DNA of 64,000 nt. Source: CADEDH01 sp039029735. GTDB taxonomy: Bacteria; Actinomycetota; Acidimicrobiia; Acidimicrobiales; SZUA-35. Both the position numbers and the translations under genes were made by a program. The first letter of the stretch is position 1. Every line of letters starts with the position of its first letter. The stretch lies in assembly GCA_039029735.1 (NCBI GenBank), contig JBCCFL010000021.1, positions 1 through 64,000 of the forward strand. Direction: 5' to 3'. Below the pieces are notes generated by a model, which saw only the letters and a program-made list of their open reading frames with translations, was not told the origin of the DNA and did no database searches. Shown here piece by piece: positions 41,913 to 50,266 of the stretch.

Positions 41913-42419
41913 ATGAGCTTCATCACGGCATCGATCCCGGTCGACGCGCCCGGTCCAGCGGTGTGGCACACGTTCGCCGACTTCGGCGGCGTCTCCGACT
42001 GGCACCCGTACTTCGAGTCGGCCCACCTCGACGATCCGAGGCAACCCACCGGGGTTGGCGCGTCCAGAACGTGTGTGTTCGGGCCCCGCATGGCCATTCG
42101 GGAAACCGTCACCGGGTGGACCGAGAACGAGCGCATGACCATCGGGATCGAGTTCCTGTCGGGCCCACCGATGCCGATCACCGACATCGAGGCGGCGGTG
42201 ATCGTGAGCGAGCAGGCCGAGGGCGGACCGACCGATCTGACCCTCACCATGGCCTACGAGCCGCGGTGGGGGCCGATCGGTCGGATACTGGACGCCCTCA
42301 TGGTTCGCCGCATGTACGAGGACGTGTTCGCCGAGATGCTGCCGGCGGCGAAGGCATACACCGAGTCGGGCACACGGCCCGAGCCGGTGGCCATGCTCGG
42401 AAGTGGCCGCAGGCTCTGA
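41913..42419 (+). CDS. SRPBCC (polyketide cyclase/START-like) protein
   Basis: 168 residues from the ATG at 41913 with AGGGGG upstream; an earlier GTG at 41874 would overlap the operator. ITASIPVDAPGPAVWHTFADFGGVSDWHPYFESAHL is a typical SRPBCC start, with AIRETVTGWTENERMTIGIEF in the middle and a long C-terminal helix. These proteins form a ligand-binding cavity for small hydrophobic compounds. It is convergent with another SRPBCC gene. Confidence 0.85.
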   Translation: MSFITASIPVDAPGPAVWHTFADFGGVSDWHPYFESAHLDDPRQPTGVGASRTCVFGPRMAIRETVTGWTENERMTIGIEFLSGPPMPITDIEAAVIVSEQAEGGPTDLTLTMAYEPRWGPIGRILDALMVRRMYEDVFAEMLPAAKAYTESGTRPEPVAMLGSGRRL

Positions 42420-42432
42420 TCGCCGCCGACGG

Positions 42433-42921
42433 TCAGCCTCGGCCCACCTCACCGCCCGAGCGCGCAACCTGGGCCTCGGCGTGGGAGCGGAGGTCATCCT
42501 GCACGCCGCCCAGACTGGTGGCCATGCGACGGCGCATGATCGGGCCCAAGACCTTGAACGGACCCCTGAAGTCGAAGTCGATCTCGAACACGAGCGTGCT
42601 GGTGCCGTCCCCGTTGTCACGCACCGATTGCACGTTGCGGCCTCGGCGAACGATCGGCGGCAGACCGGCGGCGTCAAAGGTGAGCCTGCGCTCGGCGTCC
42701 GAATAGGCGGTGATGAACTCTCGCAAGGTGGCTTTGGTGGTGGTCTCGCGCCCGGCCACCGGAGCGGCGGGAGCGACGGTCGCCGGGGCGTCGTGGGCCG
42801 TCAACGGAATCGAGGTCTTCACGAAGCTGGACCACGTGTCGATGTTGGCGAACTCCGGCCCAAGCCAGCGCCACACCACATCGGCGGGGGCATTGATCGT
42901 CTTCTCCATGTGTACGTGCAT
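42433..42921 (-). CDS. SRPBCC family protein
   Basis: 162 residues. INAPADVVWRWLGPEFANIDTWSSFVKTSIPL is the family start, then RRLTFDAAGLPPIVRRGRNVQSV and LVFEIDFDFRGPFKVLGP. A GGAG site precedes the ATG. It is the last gene of a leftward set with the Dabb-like protein and the dehalogenase, 19 bases after the former, so it likely handles the same compound class. Confidence 0.85.
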   Translation of the reverse strand: MHVHMEKTINAPADVVWRWLGPEFANIDTWSSFVKTSIPLTAHDAPATVAPAAPVAGRETTTKATLREFITAYSDAERRLTFDAAGLPPIVRRGRNVQSVRDNGDGTSTLVFEIDFDFRGPFKVLGPIMRRRMATSLGGVQDDLRSHAEAQVARSGGEVGRG

Positions 42922-42940
42922 CGGTTGTGATCTCCGTGAA

Positions 42941-43558
42941 TCAGGTGGTGACGTAGAGGTTCAGCGCGAGCAGGCCCTCATTGCGGGCATCGACAACGGC
43001 GAGGTAGTCCGGGTCGGCGAAGAGTGCGTCCACCGCCTGGGCCGACGGGAAGGTGACCACGCCGATGAACCCGGCCGGCGTCTCACCAACGGGATGATCG
43101 GACACCGGAAGCTGGGCGACCGGTGCCGCCCCATGCCGGGAGAACAGCGGGCCGACGGCCTGCTGATAGGTGGCGAGCGCCTCGGCGCCGTCGGGGTTCG
43201 GGGCGGCCACCGTCACGAGGTAGACACCGTCGCCATCGAGGTCCGCCAGCGCGGTGATGGGAGTGTCGGCCACGGTGTAGGCGTTGACGTGCTCGATGCT
43301 CTTGTCCCGAGCGGGGATGAGCGACTGGTACTCGGGGGCGGCGAACATGTCGCTTACGGCCTGCACGCTGGGGAACGTCGCCAGGCCGAACACGACGGCG
43401 GGGGCGTCACCGTGGATGTGGCGCACGCCGAACCGGGACGACACCTCGCCCCCGGCCTCGAGTGCGAGTTGAGTGGAGGCCTCGACGTAGCCGTGGAACA
43501 CCTCGGCCTGATCGGGTTCTGGTTTCGCCAAGGTGACGAGCAGAGTGGTGTTGGACAT
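42941..43558 (-). CDS. Tandem DUF1330/Dabb-like ferredoxin-fold protein
   Basis: 205 residues. Two related halves of about 95 residues each: TLAKPEPDQAEVFHGYVEAS with VVFGLATFPSVQAVSDMFAAPEYQSLIPARD, and VAAPNPDGAEALATYQQAV with GFIGVVTFPSAQAVDALFADPDYLAVVDARN. This is the DUF1330 pattern of a dimeric ferredoxin-like fold, here fused in tandem. AAAGGAG precedes the ATG. The upstream dehalogenase gene ends two bases before. Confidence 0.85.
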   Translation of the reverse strand: MSNTTLLVTLAKPEPDQAEVFHGYVEASTQLALEAGGEVSSRFGVRHIHGDAPAVVFGLATFPSVQAVSDMFAAPEYQSLIPARDKSIEHVNAYTVADTPITALADLDGDGVYLVTVAAPNPDGAEALATYQQAVGPLFSRHGAAPVAQLPVSDHPVGETPAGFIGVVTFPSAQAVDALFADPDYLAVVDARNEGLLALNLYVTT

Positions 43559-43560
43559 GG

Positions 43561-44502
43561 TCAGCTCCTTTGTGCTGGCTGTTGTGAGTTCGGGTGCTGG
43601 GCATAGGCCGCCACGATCGCGGCCGCCGCCTCTTCGGGGGCGTCCTCCTGCCAGAAGTGGCCGGCGTCGGGGAGATCGAGCGTTGTGGCCTGCGGCCACA
43701 TCTCGGCCCACTTGCGGAGGTACGCCTTCGTCGTGAGCGGCACGTCCTTCATGCCCATGATCCGCAGCATCGGACGATCGGCGAGCGTGGCTGCCACCCT
43801 CTCCTCCAGATCCGCCAGCCACTCGGTTTCGCCGACGATGGCCTTCGGGAAGATGGCATGACCGACACGGCTGTGCGGGGTCGGTGCCACGTCGAGGTAG
43901 TGGCGGAGTTCGGCTTCGGTCATCGCCCCTTGAACCAGCGCCGGCATGACCCGCCGCACGAACAGGTGGCGCGCCACGAGCAGCCGTTGCACGAACCCCA
44001 GCCCGGTCAGCTGTGAGAAGGTCCGCTGGATGAAGAACGGGGTGGCCGGCCACATCATCGTGTTGCCCGCCACCAGGCCACTGAAGCGCTCTGGCATGCG
44101 AGAGGCGACGTCGAAGCCGATCGGGCCGCCCCAGTCCTGGCCGACGAGCACCGCATCCTGCAGATCCAGATGGGTCACCAGTTCGGCCACGATCGCTGCG
44201 TGGTCTCGGGGCAGGTAGGAGTAGCCGGCGGGATGCACCGACAGCCCGAAGCCGGGATAGTCCATTGCGATGCAGCGGAAGTGGGGCGTGAGCAGCGGGA
44301 TCATCTTCCGGTAGAGGAAGCTCCAGTCCGGGTTCCCGTGCATCAGCAGAAGCGGCCGACCCTCCCCCTCGTCGAGGTAGTGGACCGCCCCGACCGAGCT
44401 GTCGAACCACCGTGAGGTGAACGGGTACAGCTCGGGATCGGGCGTGAACTCCACGCGATAGGGGGCATCGGCCTCGCCTGGATGGTGGTGATGGTCGGCC
44501 AT
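43561..44502 (-). CDS. Haloalkane dehalogenase-like alpha/beta hydrolase
   Basis: 313 residues. LLMHGNPDWSFLYRKMIPLL carries the oxyanion HGNPDW motif. AVLVGQDWGGPIGFDVA has the Asp nucleophile of haloalkane dehalogenases. DAGHFWQEDAPEE has the final His, and the halide-binding Trp follows the nucleophile. The call is firm for the family; use of a halogenated substrate is not proved. It leads a three-gene leftward operon under a probable TetR operator. Confidence 0.87.
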   Translation of the reverse strand: MADHHHHPGEADAPYRVEFTPDPELYPFTSRWFDSSVGAVHYLDEGEGRPLLLMHGNPDWSFLYRKMIPLLTPHFRCIAMDYPGFGLSVHPAGYSYLPRDHAAIVAELVTHLDLQDAVLVGQDWGGPIGFDVASRMPERFSGLVAGNTMMWPATPFFIQRTFSQLTGLGFVQRLLVARHLFVRRVMPALVQGAMTEAELRHYLDVAPTPHSRVGHAIFPKAIVGETEWLADLEERVAATLADRPMLRIMGMKDVPLTTKAYLRKWAEMWPQATTLDLPDAGHFWQEDAPEEAAAAIVAAYAQHPNSQQPAQRS

Positions 44503-44529
44503 GTCGGGGGTCGTTCCTTCCGGTCGGCT

Positions 44530-44640
44530 TTTCTGCATCACGTAGTGCAGAAACTCGTCGATGGCGACTATTGCACCGGTGAATGCAAAAAGCAACCCCG
44601 TATGTGGCCGCGGCGTGGTAATCTGCACGTAATGGTGCAG
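44530..44640. promoter_or_regulatory. Three related palindromes, probable TetR operators
   Basis: CTGCATCACGTAGTGCAG (44533-44550, extended to 8-bp perfect arms TTTCTGCA/TGCAGAAA at 44530-44553), TTGCACCGGTGAATGCAA (44571-44588) and CTGCACGTAATGGTGCAG (44623-44640). All are 18 bp with the pattern YTGCA-N8-TGCAR. They fill the divergent gap, and the third covers the TetR start codon. Confidence 0.75.
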
Positions 44641-45246
44641 AAAGAAGTCCGTCGAGGGCGCCCGCCGAAGTTCGACCGCGATGCAGTGATCGCTGCGGCT
44701 ATCGAGTCGTTCTTCCGCGCCGGATACGAGCACACCACGCTGGCCGACCTGGAGGGCGCCACCAGCGTGGACCGCTCAACGCTCTACAACAGCTTCGGCG
44801 GCAAGCACGGCCTCTACGAGCTCGCAGTGGAGCGGTACCTTGACCGAGCCGAGCTGTCGCTGTTCGGCCCACTCCACGACCAGAATCGCGACGGCTATGA
44901 GGCGATCCTCGACCTCTTCGAGCGCCTCAGGATGGGCCTGACGTCGGCCGACGCGCTTCCCGGGTGCCTCATCGTGAACGACATGGCAGCCGGGGCCGCC
45001 CCCGAGGCGGCGGCTCGCTACCGCGATCTGCTCGAAGCAGGCCTGGTGGCGGCACTCACCCGGGCCGGCCACCCCGAACCAGCCGCCCCCGCCGCGGTAC
45101 TGGCATCGACGGTGATCGGGGTGAACCTCGTTGCGAAGCTGACCACAGATGCCACCGAGATCGGACGCCTGATCGATGGCGCCGCCGCAACGGTGGCGGC
45201 CTGGCGGTCGGATGCGGCCGACCCGGCCCCACCGCAGGGGCGCTAG
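44632..45246 (+). CDS. TetR-family transcriptional regulator
   Basis: 204 residues. N-terminal HTH: FDRDAVIAAAIESFFRAGYEHTTLADLEGATSVDRSTLYNSFGGKHGLYELAV. The C-terminal ligand domain is Ala-rich with GCLIVNDMAAGAAPEAAARYR, as in the YxaF/AcrR groups. There is no ribosome site; a TAATCT box seven bases before the ATG suggests a leaderless mRNA. The palindromes at 44530-44640 suggest control of itself and of the dehalogenase operon. The stop overlaps the stop of the convergent methyltransferase. Confidence 0.92.
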   Translation: MVQKEVRRGRPPKFDRDAVIAAAIESFFRAGYEHTTLADLEGATSVDRSTLYNSFGGKHGLYELAVERYLDRAELSLFGPLHDQNRDGYEAILDLFERLRMGLTSADALPGCLIVNDMAAGAAPEAAARYRDLLEAGLVAALTRAGHPEPAAPAAVLASTVIGVNLVAKLTTDATEIGRLIDGAAATVAAWRSDAADPAPPQGR

Positions 45247-46166
45247 CCGGCCGGAGGCGCGTCGAGCGGTGGCTTACGGGCCACGACCAGGCGGTGATCG
45301 TTGCGGAACCGGTAGACACCGCGATCGTCGCGGCAGTGTTCGATGCTGGCGACAACGGCCTCCTTGACGATCGCCTCACCGGAGTGTCGAAGCGACGGCA
45401 CTGCCGGGCCGGAGCTGCGCAGGGCTCGCCACGCCGTTTCGGCGTCGGGCCATTCCATGGTGGACACGCGGCTCGTGTGCTCGATCACCTCGAACCCGGC
45501 CCGTTCGCACATGGCCTCGGCCACGCCGTCCTTGCCGATGGCGTTGGTTCGCACCATGCCCTCGGTGGCCGACGGTGGGCTGAGGGTGGCGAATGCCTTG
45601 AACGCGCCCCGGAGGTCGAGGGGGCCGTTGCGGCCCCAGAAGCTGATGGCGAGCAGTCCGCCGGGGCGGAGCACGCGAAACGCCTCGTCGAGGGCGGCAT
45701 CGCAGTCGCCCCAGATCCCGTTGATCGACATGGCAGCGTCGAAGCTTTGGTCGGGCCATGGCAGCTCGAACATGGAGCCGAGGCGAACGTCGGCTGCCGG
45801 GCATCGATCGCGGGCGATGTCGATCAGCGCCGGTGAGGCGTCGATCGAGGCGACCGATGCGCCGCCCGCCGTCGCCAGACGGGTGGCGAGGCCCGACCCG
45901 CAGGCGATATCGACGATGCGACACCCCTCACCGAACCCGAGGCGATCGGCCATGGCGAGGATGATGTCGAAGGCATAGGGCTCGAACAGGCACGCCCACT
46001 CGGCGGCGGCGTGGCCCCAGGCGTCGCCAGCCTCCTCCCAGTCGTGGTGGTCGGGAGCAGTACCGGGCTCGTGCTGGGTGGCGGAACCGGTGTCTGCGCC
46101 GGCCGGAGCTGGAGTGGCCGGAGCTGGAGTGGCCGGGGCTGCGGTGTGGATGGTGGTCATGGTCAT
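45243..46166 (-). CDS. SAM-dependent methyltransferase (class I)
   Basis: 307 residues. The first 45 residues are a Pro/Ala/Thr-rich extension. The Rossmann core has RIVDIACGSGLATRLATAGGASVASIDASPALI (motif I and the acidic end of strand 2), MSINGIWGDCDAALDEAFRVLRPGG and LLAISFWGRNGP. The substrate is unknown. It overlaps the flavin monooxygenase gene by four bases (ATGA), so the two likely act in one pathway. Confidence 0.88.
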   Translation of the reverse strand: MTMTTIHTAAPATPAPATPAPAGADTGSATQHEPGTAPDHHDWEEAGDAWGHAAAEWACLFEPYAFDIILAMADRLGFGEGCRIVDIACGSGLATRLATAGGASVASIDASPALIDIARDRCPAADVRLGSMFELPWPDQSFDAAMSINGIWGDCDAALDEAFRVLRPGGLLAISFWGRNGPLDLRGAFKAFATLSPPSATEGMVRTNAIGKDGVAEAMCERAGFEVIEHTSRVSTMEWPDAETAWRALRSSGPAVPSLRHSGEAIVKEAVVASIEHCRDDRGVYRFRNDHRLVVARKPPLDAPPAG

Positions 46167-47443
46167 GCTGCTCTCTGGTGAGTTGATGGGTTGGCGGTGG
46201 TGGTTCGGGGGGCGCTGACGGCGTCGAGCCAGCTGGTGAGATGGGCCGCGAGTTCGGTGGCATCACGGCCAACGCCGTCGATGAAGCTCGACGCCCGGTG
46301 CTGTTGGAACGGGAGGCCGAGCACGTACATGCCGGGCTCGGTCATCACCCCGCCCGTGTGGCGAATGGCGCCCTTTCGGTCGAGCAGGTGAGGCTCCAGC
46401 CAGGGGTAGGTGGGTCGGAAGCCGGTGGCCCACACCACGGTCGAGATCGACCGCAGATCCCTGGTGGTGATCGGAGCCGGGTGGTGGGTGGGGGCGGGGC
46501 GATCGCCCGGGGCGTGCTTGGCGTCGAGCCCGTGCTCGGCGGCCACGTCGTCGATCCGGTCGAGCAGTCGTCCGAGCTTGAGGTCGGCGGAGGCGCAGAG
46601 ATTGGCCAGCGATCCAGAAAACATGGCGGTCGATCCGGACACGCCGGCGAAGCGGCCCACCAACTCCACGCCGGCGGCGGCGAGGGCGTTGAGGTCGAGG
46701 TCGCGACGCTCGGGCGATCCGACCAGTTGGAGTGACGGCAGGCGTCTGGCCCGGGCGATGTCTGGTACCTCGTCGTGGCGCTCGCTGAGCACACCGATGG
46801 TGTCCATCCACCAGTGGATGTCCATGCCCCGATACGTCCGGGGGAGCCGGGTGTGGTCACCGACAGCGAGCATCACATCGCGCCCTGAGCGGCGGAGCTC
46901 GTCGGCGAGCTGAGCGCCCGACGCCGACGCACCGACCACGAGTACGGGGCCGTCGTCGAGCTGGTCGGGGTTGCGGTAGTGGATCGGTGCGATCTGGTGA
47001 ACGTGCGCCGGCAACTCGGCAGCGAGTGCCGGGATCCTCGGGGTGCTGGCGGCGCCGGTTGCGATCACGACGGCCCGAGCCCGGTACACACCGGCGTCGG
47101 TCGTGATCACGTGATGGTCGCCACGGACGTGGATCGACTCCACGGTGGTGTTCGTGTGCACCGGAGCGGCGAACGACTGGCCGTAGCCGGTGAGGAGGTT
47201 CACCACCTCCTCACCGGGCATGAAGCCGTTCGGATCGGTGCCCTCGTAACGGTGGCCCGGCAGACGGGTCATCCAGTTGGGTGTGAGCAGCCGGAGGGAG
47301 TCCCACCGCTCGGTTCGCCACGAGTGCGCCACCTCGCCCCGTTCCAACAGAACGTGATCGATCGAGCGATCCGTGAGGCACCGGCTCATGGCCAGGCCGG
47401 CCTGTCCGGCACCGATGATGGCGACGGGGATCGAGGTGGTCAT
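46163..47443 (-). CDS. Flavin-containing monooxygenase-like NAD(P)H oxidoreductase
   Basis: 426 residues. VAIIGAGQAGLAMSRCL is the FAD-binding GxGxxG. PVLVVGASASGAQLADELRRSG is the NADPH-binding site. WATGFRPTYPWLE is the conserved ATG motif of FMO/Baeyer-Villiger-type enzymes. The FMO fingerprint FxGxxxHxxxY is not intact (HQIAPIHYRNP). It belongs to the OsmC-monooxygenase-methyltransferase set; the gap to OsmC is three bases. Confidence 0.88.
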   Translation of the reverse strand: MTTSIPVAIIGAGQAGLAMSRCLTDRSIDHVLLERGEVAHSWRTERWDSLRLLTPNWMTRLPGHRYEGTDPNGFMPGEEVVNLLTGYGQSFAAPVHTNTTVESIHVRGDHHVITTDAGVYRARAVVIATGAASTPRIPALAAELPAHVHQIAPIHYRNPDQLDDGPVLVVGASASGAQLADELRRSGRDVMLAVGDHTRLPRTYRGMDIHWWMDTIGVLSERHDEVPDIARARRLPSLQLVGSPERRDLDLNALAAAGVELVGRFAGVSGSTAMFSGSLANLCASADLKLGRLLDRIDDVAAEHGLDAKHAPGDRPAPTHHPAPITTRDLRSISTVVWATGFRPTYPWLEPHLLDRKGAIRHTGGVMTEPGMYVLGLPFQQHRASSFIDGVGRDATELAAHLTSWLDAVSAPRTTTANPSTHQRAA

Positions 47444-47446
47444 GGC

Positions 47447-48007
47447 TCAGGCGACCTCCACGACGATGGCGGTCGGGTTGGCGATGATGTCGTACACGGC
47501 CGAGCGCTTCTGGCTCTGGGCCACCACGGCGCGGACCTCGTCGTCGGAGGCGTCAGCGTCGATGTCGAACCGCACCCGGATGCCCGAGTATCCGTTGCGA
47601 ACCTCGGGGTCGATCCCGAGGATGCCCTGGAGGTCCATGTCGCCCTCGAGGGTGGCGTCCACCCGGCGGAGCTGGATCCCACGGTTCTGGGCGACCGAGG
47701 CGACGCCGGCGGAGAGGCAACCGGCCAGGCCGGCGAGCACGGTCTCCACAGGGGTGATGCCGTTGTCATCGGCGGCGAACACGGGCGGGTGGTCAGTGTC
47801 GATCTCGAAGCGCCTGGTGTGCGACTGCTCGTCGCCGGCACCGAAGAACGTCTCGAACGAGGTGCGGCTGTGAGCGCCGTTCACCCAGGTGCTGGTGGCC
47901 TTCCACACGAAGGCGGCAGCCTCGGGCACCTGGCTCATGGCCTCGCGAGCGCCGAGGAGGGCCTCGACGTTCACACCGTTGTCGACGGGGGTCTCAGTCA
48001 TGGACAT
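47447..48007 (-). CDS. OsmC/Ohr-family protein
   Basis: 186 residues with AAGGAG before the ATG. PVETVLAGLAGCLSAGVASVAQNRGIQLRRVDATLEGDMD is the OsmC core with the first redox Cys. The second reactive Cys expected near SKRSAVYD is not seen, so simple peroxidase activity is doubtful. It is the first gene of a leftward operon with the flavin monooxygenase and methyltransferase, which hints at sulfur or other thiol chemistry. Confidence 0.87.
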   Translation of the reverse strand: MSMTETPVDNGVNVEALLGAREAMSQVPEAAAFVWKATSTWVNGAHSRTSFETFFGAGDEQSHTRRFEIDTDHPPVFAADDNGITPVETVLAGLAGCLSAGVASVAQNRGIQLRRVDATLEGDMDLQGILGIDPEVRNGYSGIRVRFDIDADASDDEVRAVVAQSQKRSAVYDIIANPTAIVVEVA

Positions 48008-48475
48008 TGCGGTTCTCCTTGTTGCTCCGGCGCTTCCGCCGGGGTCGTCGGGTTGATGAATCCAACGATCGACGAGATCAGCGACTCGAGCTTGGAGACG
48101 ATGTGGAGAAGATCTGAAGATGGCTCAGCGCGCCGAATCGAGGGCCGGTCGAGGGCCGGTCGCGGGCGGGCAACCGCACCGCCGACGCGCCACTCGGATC
48201 GATGGGCTCGCCGCCGACGAGGGCGAACAACCCGCTGCCGCCGCGCCACTCGAATCGATGGGCTCGCCGCAGACGAGGGCGCCGTCCACCCCGTCACCCC
48301 TGGGCGGTCACGCCAAGGTCGTCATGCCGGGACGGTCACGCCAAGTTGGTCACCCCGGGGCAGTCACGCCTCGGTGGCCATCACCGGGCGGTCACGCCTC
48401 GGTGGTCAGGCCCGGGCAGTCACGCCTCGGTGGCCATCACCGGGCGGTCACGCCAAGGTGGTCACCCCAGGACGG
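48008..48475. other. Gene-free repeat zone between OsmC and ABC-F genes
   Basis: No coding gene found in 468 bases. The left part (48008-48186) holds a short helical-looking frame without a start codon, rejected. The rest holds a 39-bp direct repeat and the 28-bp array described separately. The OsmC operon promoter must lie in the left part. Confidence 0.7.
48187..48281. repeat. 39-bp direct repeat, copies 56 bases apart
   Basis: 48187-48225 and 48243-48281 differ at two positions (gcgccactcg-g/a-atcgatgggctcgccgc and so on). The spacing of 56 is twice the 28-bp period of the array that begins at 48307, although the sequences are not alike. Confidence 0.8.
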
Positions 48476-48480
48476 TCAGG
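48307..48480. repeat. 28-bp tandem repeat array, six full units plus a partial one
   Basis: GTCA starts occur exactly at 48307, 48335, 48363, 48391, 48419, 48447 and 48475. The unit begins GTCACGCC(TC or AA)GGTGG and ends in a CCGGGC-like block. Units 3 and 5 are identical. Some units can form a CGGTG/CACCG hairpin. The seventh unit runs into the stop of the ABC-F gene. The period is not a multiple of three, so the array is not coding. Confidence 0.92.
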
Positions 48481-50119
48481 CCTCGACGAGCGACTTGGCC
48501 AAGGGAATCGAACCGAGGCGATCGGGCTCGGCGAGGGCGTTCATGGCGGTGGCGAAGTCGGGCAGGCCGTACACGTCGCCGTCGTCGTTGATCATCACGA
48601 ACCGATCGAGCGTCCGGAGGAACGTGCGGTCGTGGCTCACGGCGATCACGGTGCCCTCGAACCCGTCCAATGCCTGCTCCAGGGCCTCTGACGACTCGAT
48701 GTCGAGGTTGTCGGTCGGCTCGTCGAGGAGCAGCACGTTGTGGCCTTCGAGTTCGAGGCACAGCACCTCGATGCGCGCCTTCTGCCCACCGCTGAGCGTC
48801 TCGAACGGCTGCCGGGTGTGTTCGCTGAGGCGATAGCGGCCCAGGGCCTTCATCGCCGCCTCGTCGTTGCCGAGGCGCTCGCGAATGATGTCGAACACGG
48901 TGCGGCCAACGAAGTCGGGCCGATCGTTGATCTGGGTGAAGGTGCCGACCGAGGTGCGGGGGCCGAGCTTGATCGTGCCCTCGGACGGCTCGGCCTCCCC
49001 CGAGAGGGCGCGCAGCAGGTGGGTTTTGCCGGTGCCGTTGGGCCCGATGAGGCCGACCCGTTCACCGAAGTAGACCTCCTCGGTGAACGGGAAGAACAGG
49101 TCGTCTGTCTGCACGGCGTCGAGGGCGAGCACGCGGCGGGCCGAGTCGCCGCCCCGGAGGCGAACCGTGATCTGCTGATCGGTGACCGGCGGTGGGGGTG
49201 GGCCAGCGGCCACGAACTTCTCCCACCGGGTCTCCGCAGCGTTGGCCTTGGTGGCGTTCTTGAAGTTCACCGCCGCCCGCTGCTTCATGATCTTCATGTG
49301 GCGGAAGAGCCGGCGCTCTTCGTCGTTCCATCGTTTGAGGGCGTCGCCCAGGCGCTTCTGCCGCTGCTCGCGGGCCTCGGGGAAGCTGTCGTAGGAACCG
49401 CCGTGCACCCAGGCCCCCGACCCTTCCACGACCACGAGCTTGGTGGCCGAGCGTTCGAGCACGGCACGGTCGTGGCTCACCATGAGGATCGTGCTCGCGC
49501 ACTGGGCGATCTGTTGTTCGAGCCACACCCGGGTGGGGATGTCGAGGTAGTTGTCGGGCTCGTCGAGGAGCAGCACGTCGACGCCGGCGTTGAACAGCAC
49601 ATCGAGGATCAGCCGCTTGCGCTCACCGCCCGACAGCTCGCCGACGAGGCGGGTGGACAGGTCGTCAACCTTGGTCTTCACGCTGCGTTCGGCCGAGGCC
49701 GCCCACTGGGCGTCGATCTCGTAGCCCCCGAGGTCGCCCCACTCGGCGAGGGCCTCGGCGTAGGCCATACCGTCGTCGCGCCCATCGGCCATCGCCCGCT
49801 CGGCCTCGACGAGGCGGCGGCCAGCGACGCTCACCTCGGGCAGGGCCGCGTCGTCGATCAGCATCTCTCGGATCGTGCGGCCAGGGTCGGCCATGCCGGC
49901 GTCCTGACGCATCGACAGGAACGAGCCGGTGATGATCGCCTCTCCCTCGTCGGCCTCCAACTCACCGGACAGAATCCGCAGGATCGTGCTCTTGCCGACG
50001 CCGTTGGGGCCGATGATGGCGGCCTTGTCGCCGGGCGACACGCCGAAGCTCACGTCGAAGAACAGCGACTCGCCCCCCGGGGGTGCGTACTCGAGTTCCG
50101 AGACCGTGATCGACGCCAT
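48476..50119 (-). CDS. ABC-F family ATPase (ribosome-associated, EttA/Uup-like)
   Basis: 547 residues, two nucleotide-binding domains and no membrane helices. Walker A: IIGPNGVGKST and LIGPNGTGKTH. Signatures: LSGGERKRL and LSGGQKARI. Walker B: VLLLDEPDNYLDIPT and VLLLDEPTDNLDIES. The linker (about 235-300) is rich in Arg/Lys, as for tRNA-contacting ABC-F linkers (RHMKIMKQRAAVNFKN). It may act in translation or antibiotic resistance; the subtype is unsure. The first D-loop reads DNYLD, as in some actinobacterial members. Confidence 0.93.
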   Translation of the reverse strand: MASITVSELEYAPPGGESLFFDVSFGVSPGDKAAIIGPNGVGKSTILRILSGELEADEGEAIITGSFLSMRQDAGMADPGRTIREMLIDDAALPEVSVAGRRLVEAERAMADGRDDGMAYAEALAEWGDLGGYEIDAQWAASAERSVKTKVDDLSTRLVGELSGGERKRLILDVLFNAGVDVLLLDEPDNYLDIPTRVWLEQQIAQCASTILMVSHDRAVLERSATKLVVVEGSGAWVHGGSYDSFPEAREQRQKRLGDALKRWNDEERRLFRHMKIMKQRAAVNFKNATKANAAETRWEKFVAAGPPPPPVTDQQITVRLRGGDSARRVLALDAVQTDDLFFPFTEEVYFGERVGLIGPNGTGKTHLLRALSGEAEPSEGTIKLGPRTSVGTFTQINDRPDFVGRTVFDIIRERLGNDEAAMKALGRYRLSEHTRQPFETLSGGQKARIEVLCLELEGHNVLLLDEPTDNLDIESSEALEQALDGFEGTVIAVSHDRTFLRTLDRFVMINDDGDVYGLPDFATAMNALAEPDRLGSIPLAKSLVEA

Positions 50120-50266
50120 GTGATCATCCTGCCGTGTACGGGTGCCCGCCGTGGTCGATTTGGCCGGAGCCTCCGCGCTTCACCGTCACACCTCGGTTCT
50201 ACCGTGATGGTTCTCGCTCGGATGCTTCGGCGCCCCATGTAGCTCGTCTCCTCGATGAGGGCGGCG

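Noticed and set aside
47998..48297. Minus-strand frame of 99 codons upstream of OsmC
   Set aside because: The N-terminal half is Arg-rich noise over the repeat zone, the helical-looking tail has no start codon of its own, and it overlaps the OsmC start.
48307..48480. 28-bp array as a CRISPR
   Set aside because: Units are directly tandem without spacers and no cas genes are near.
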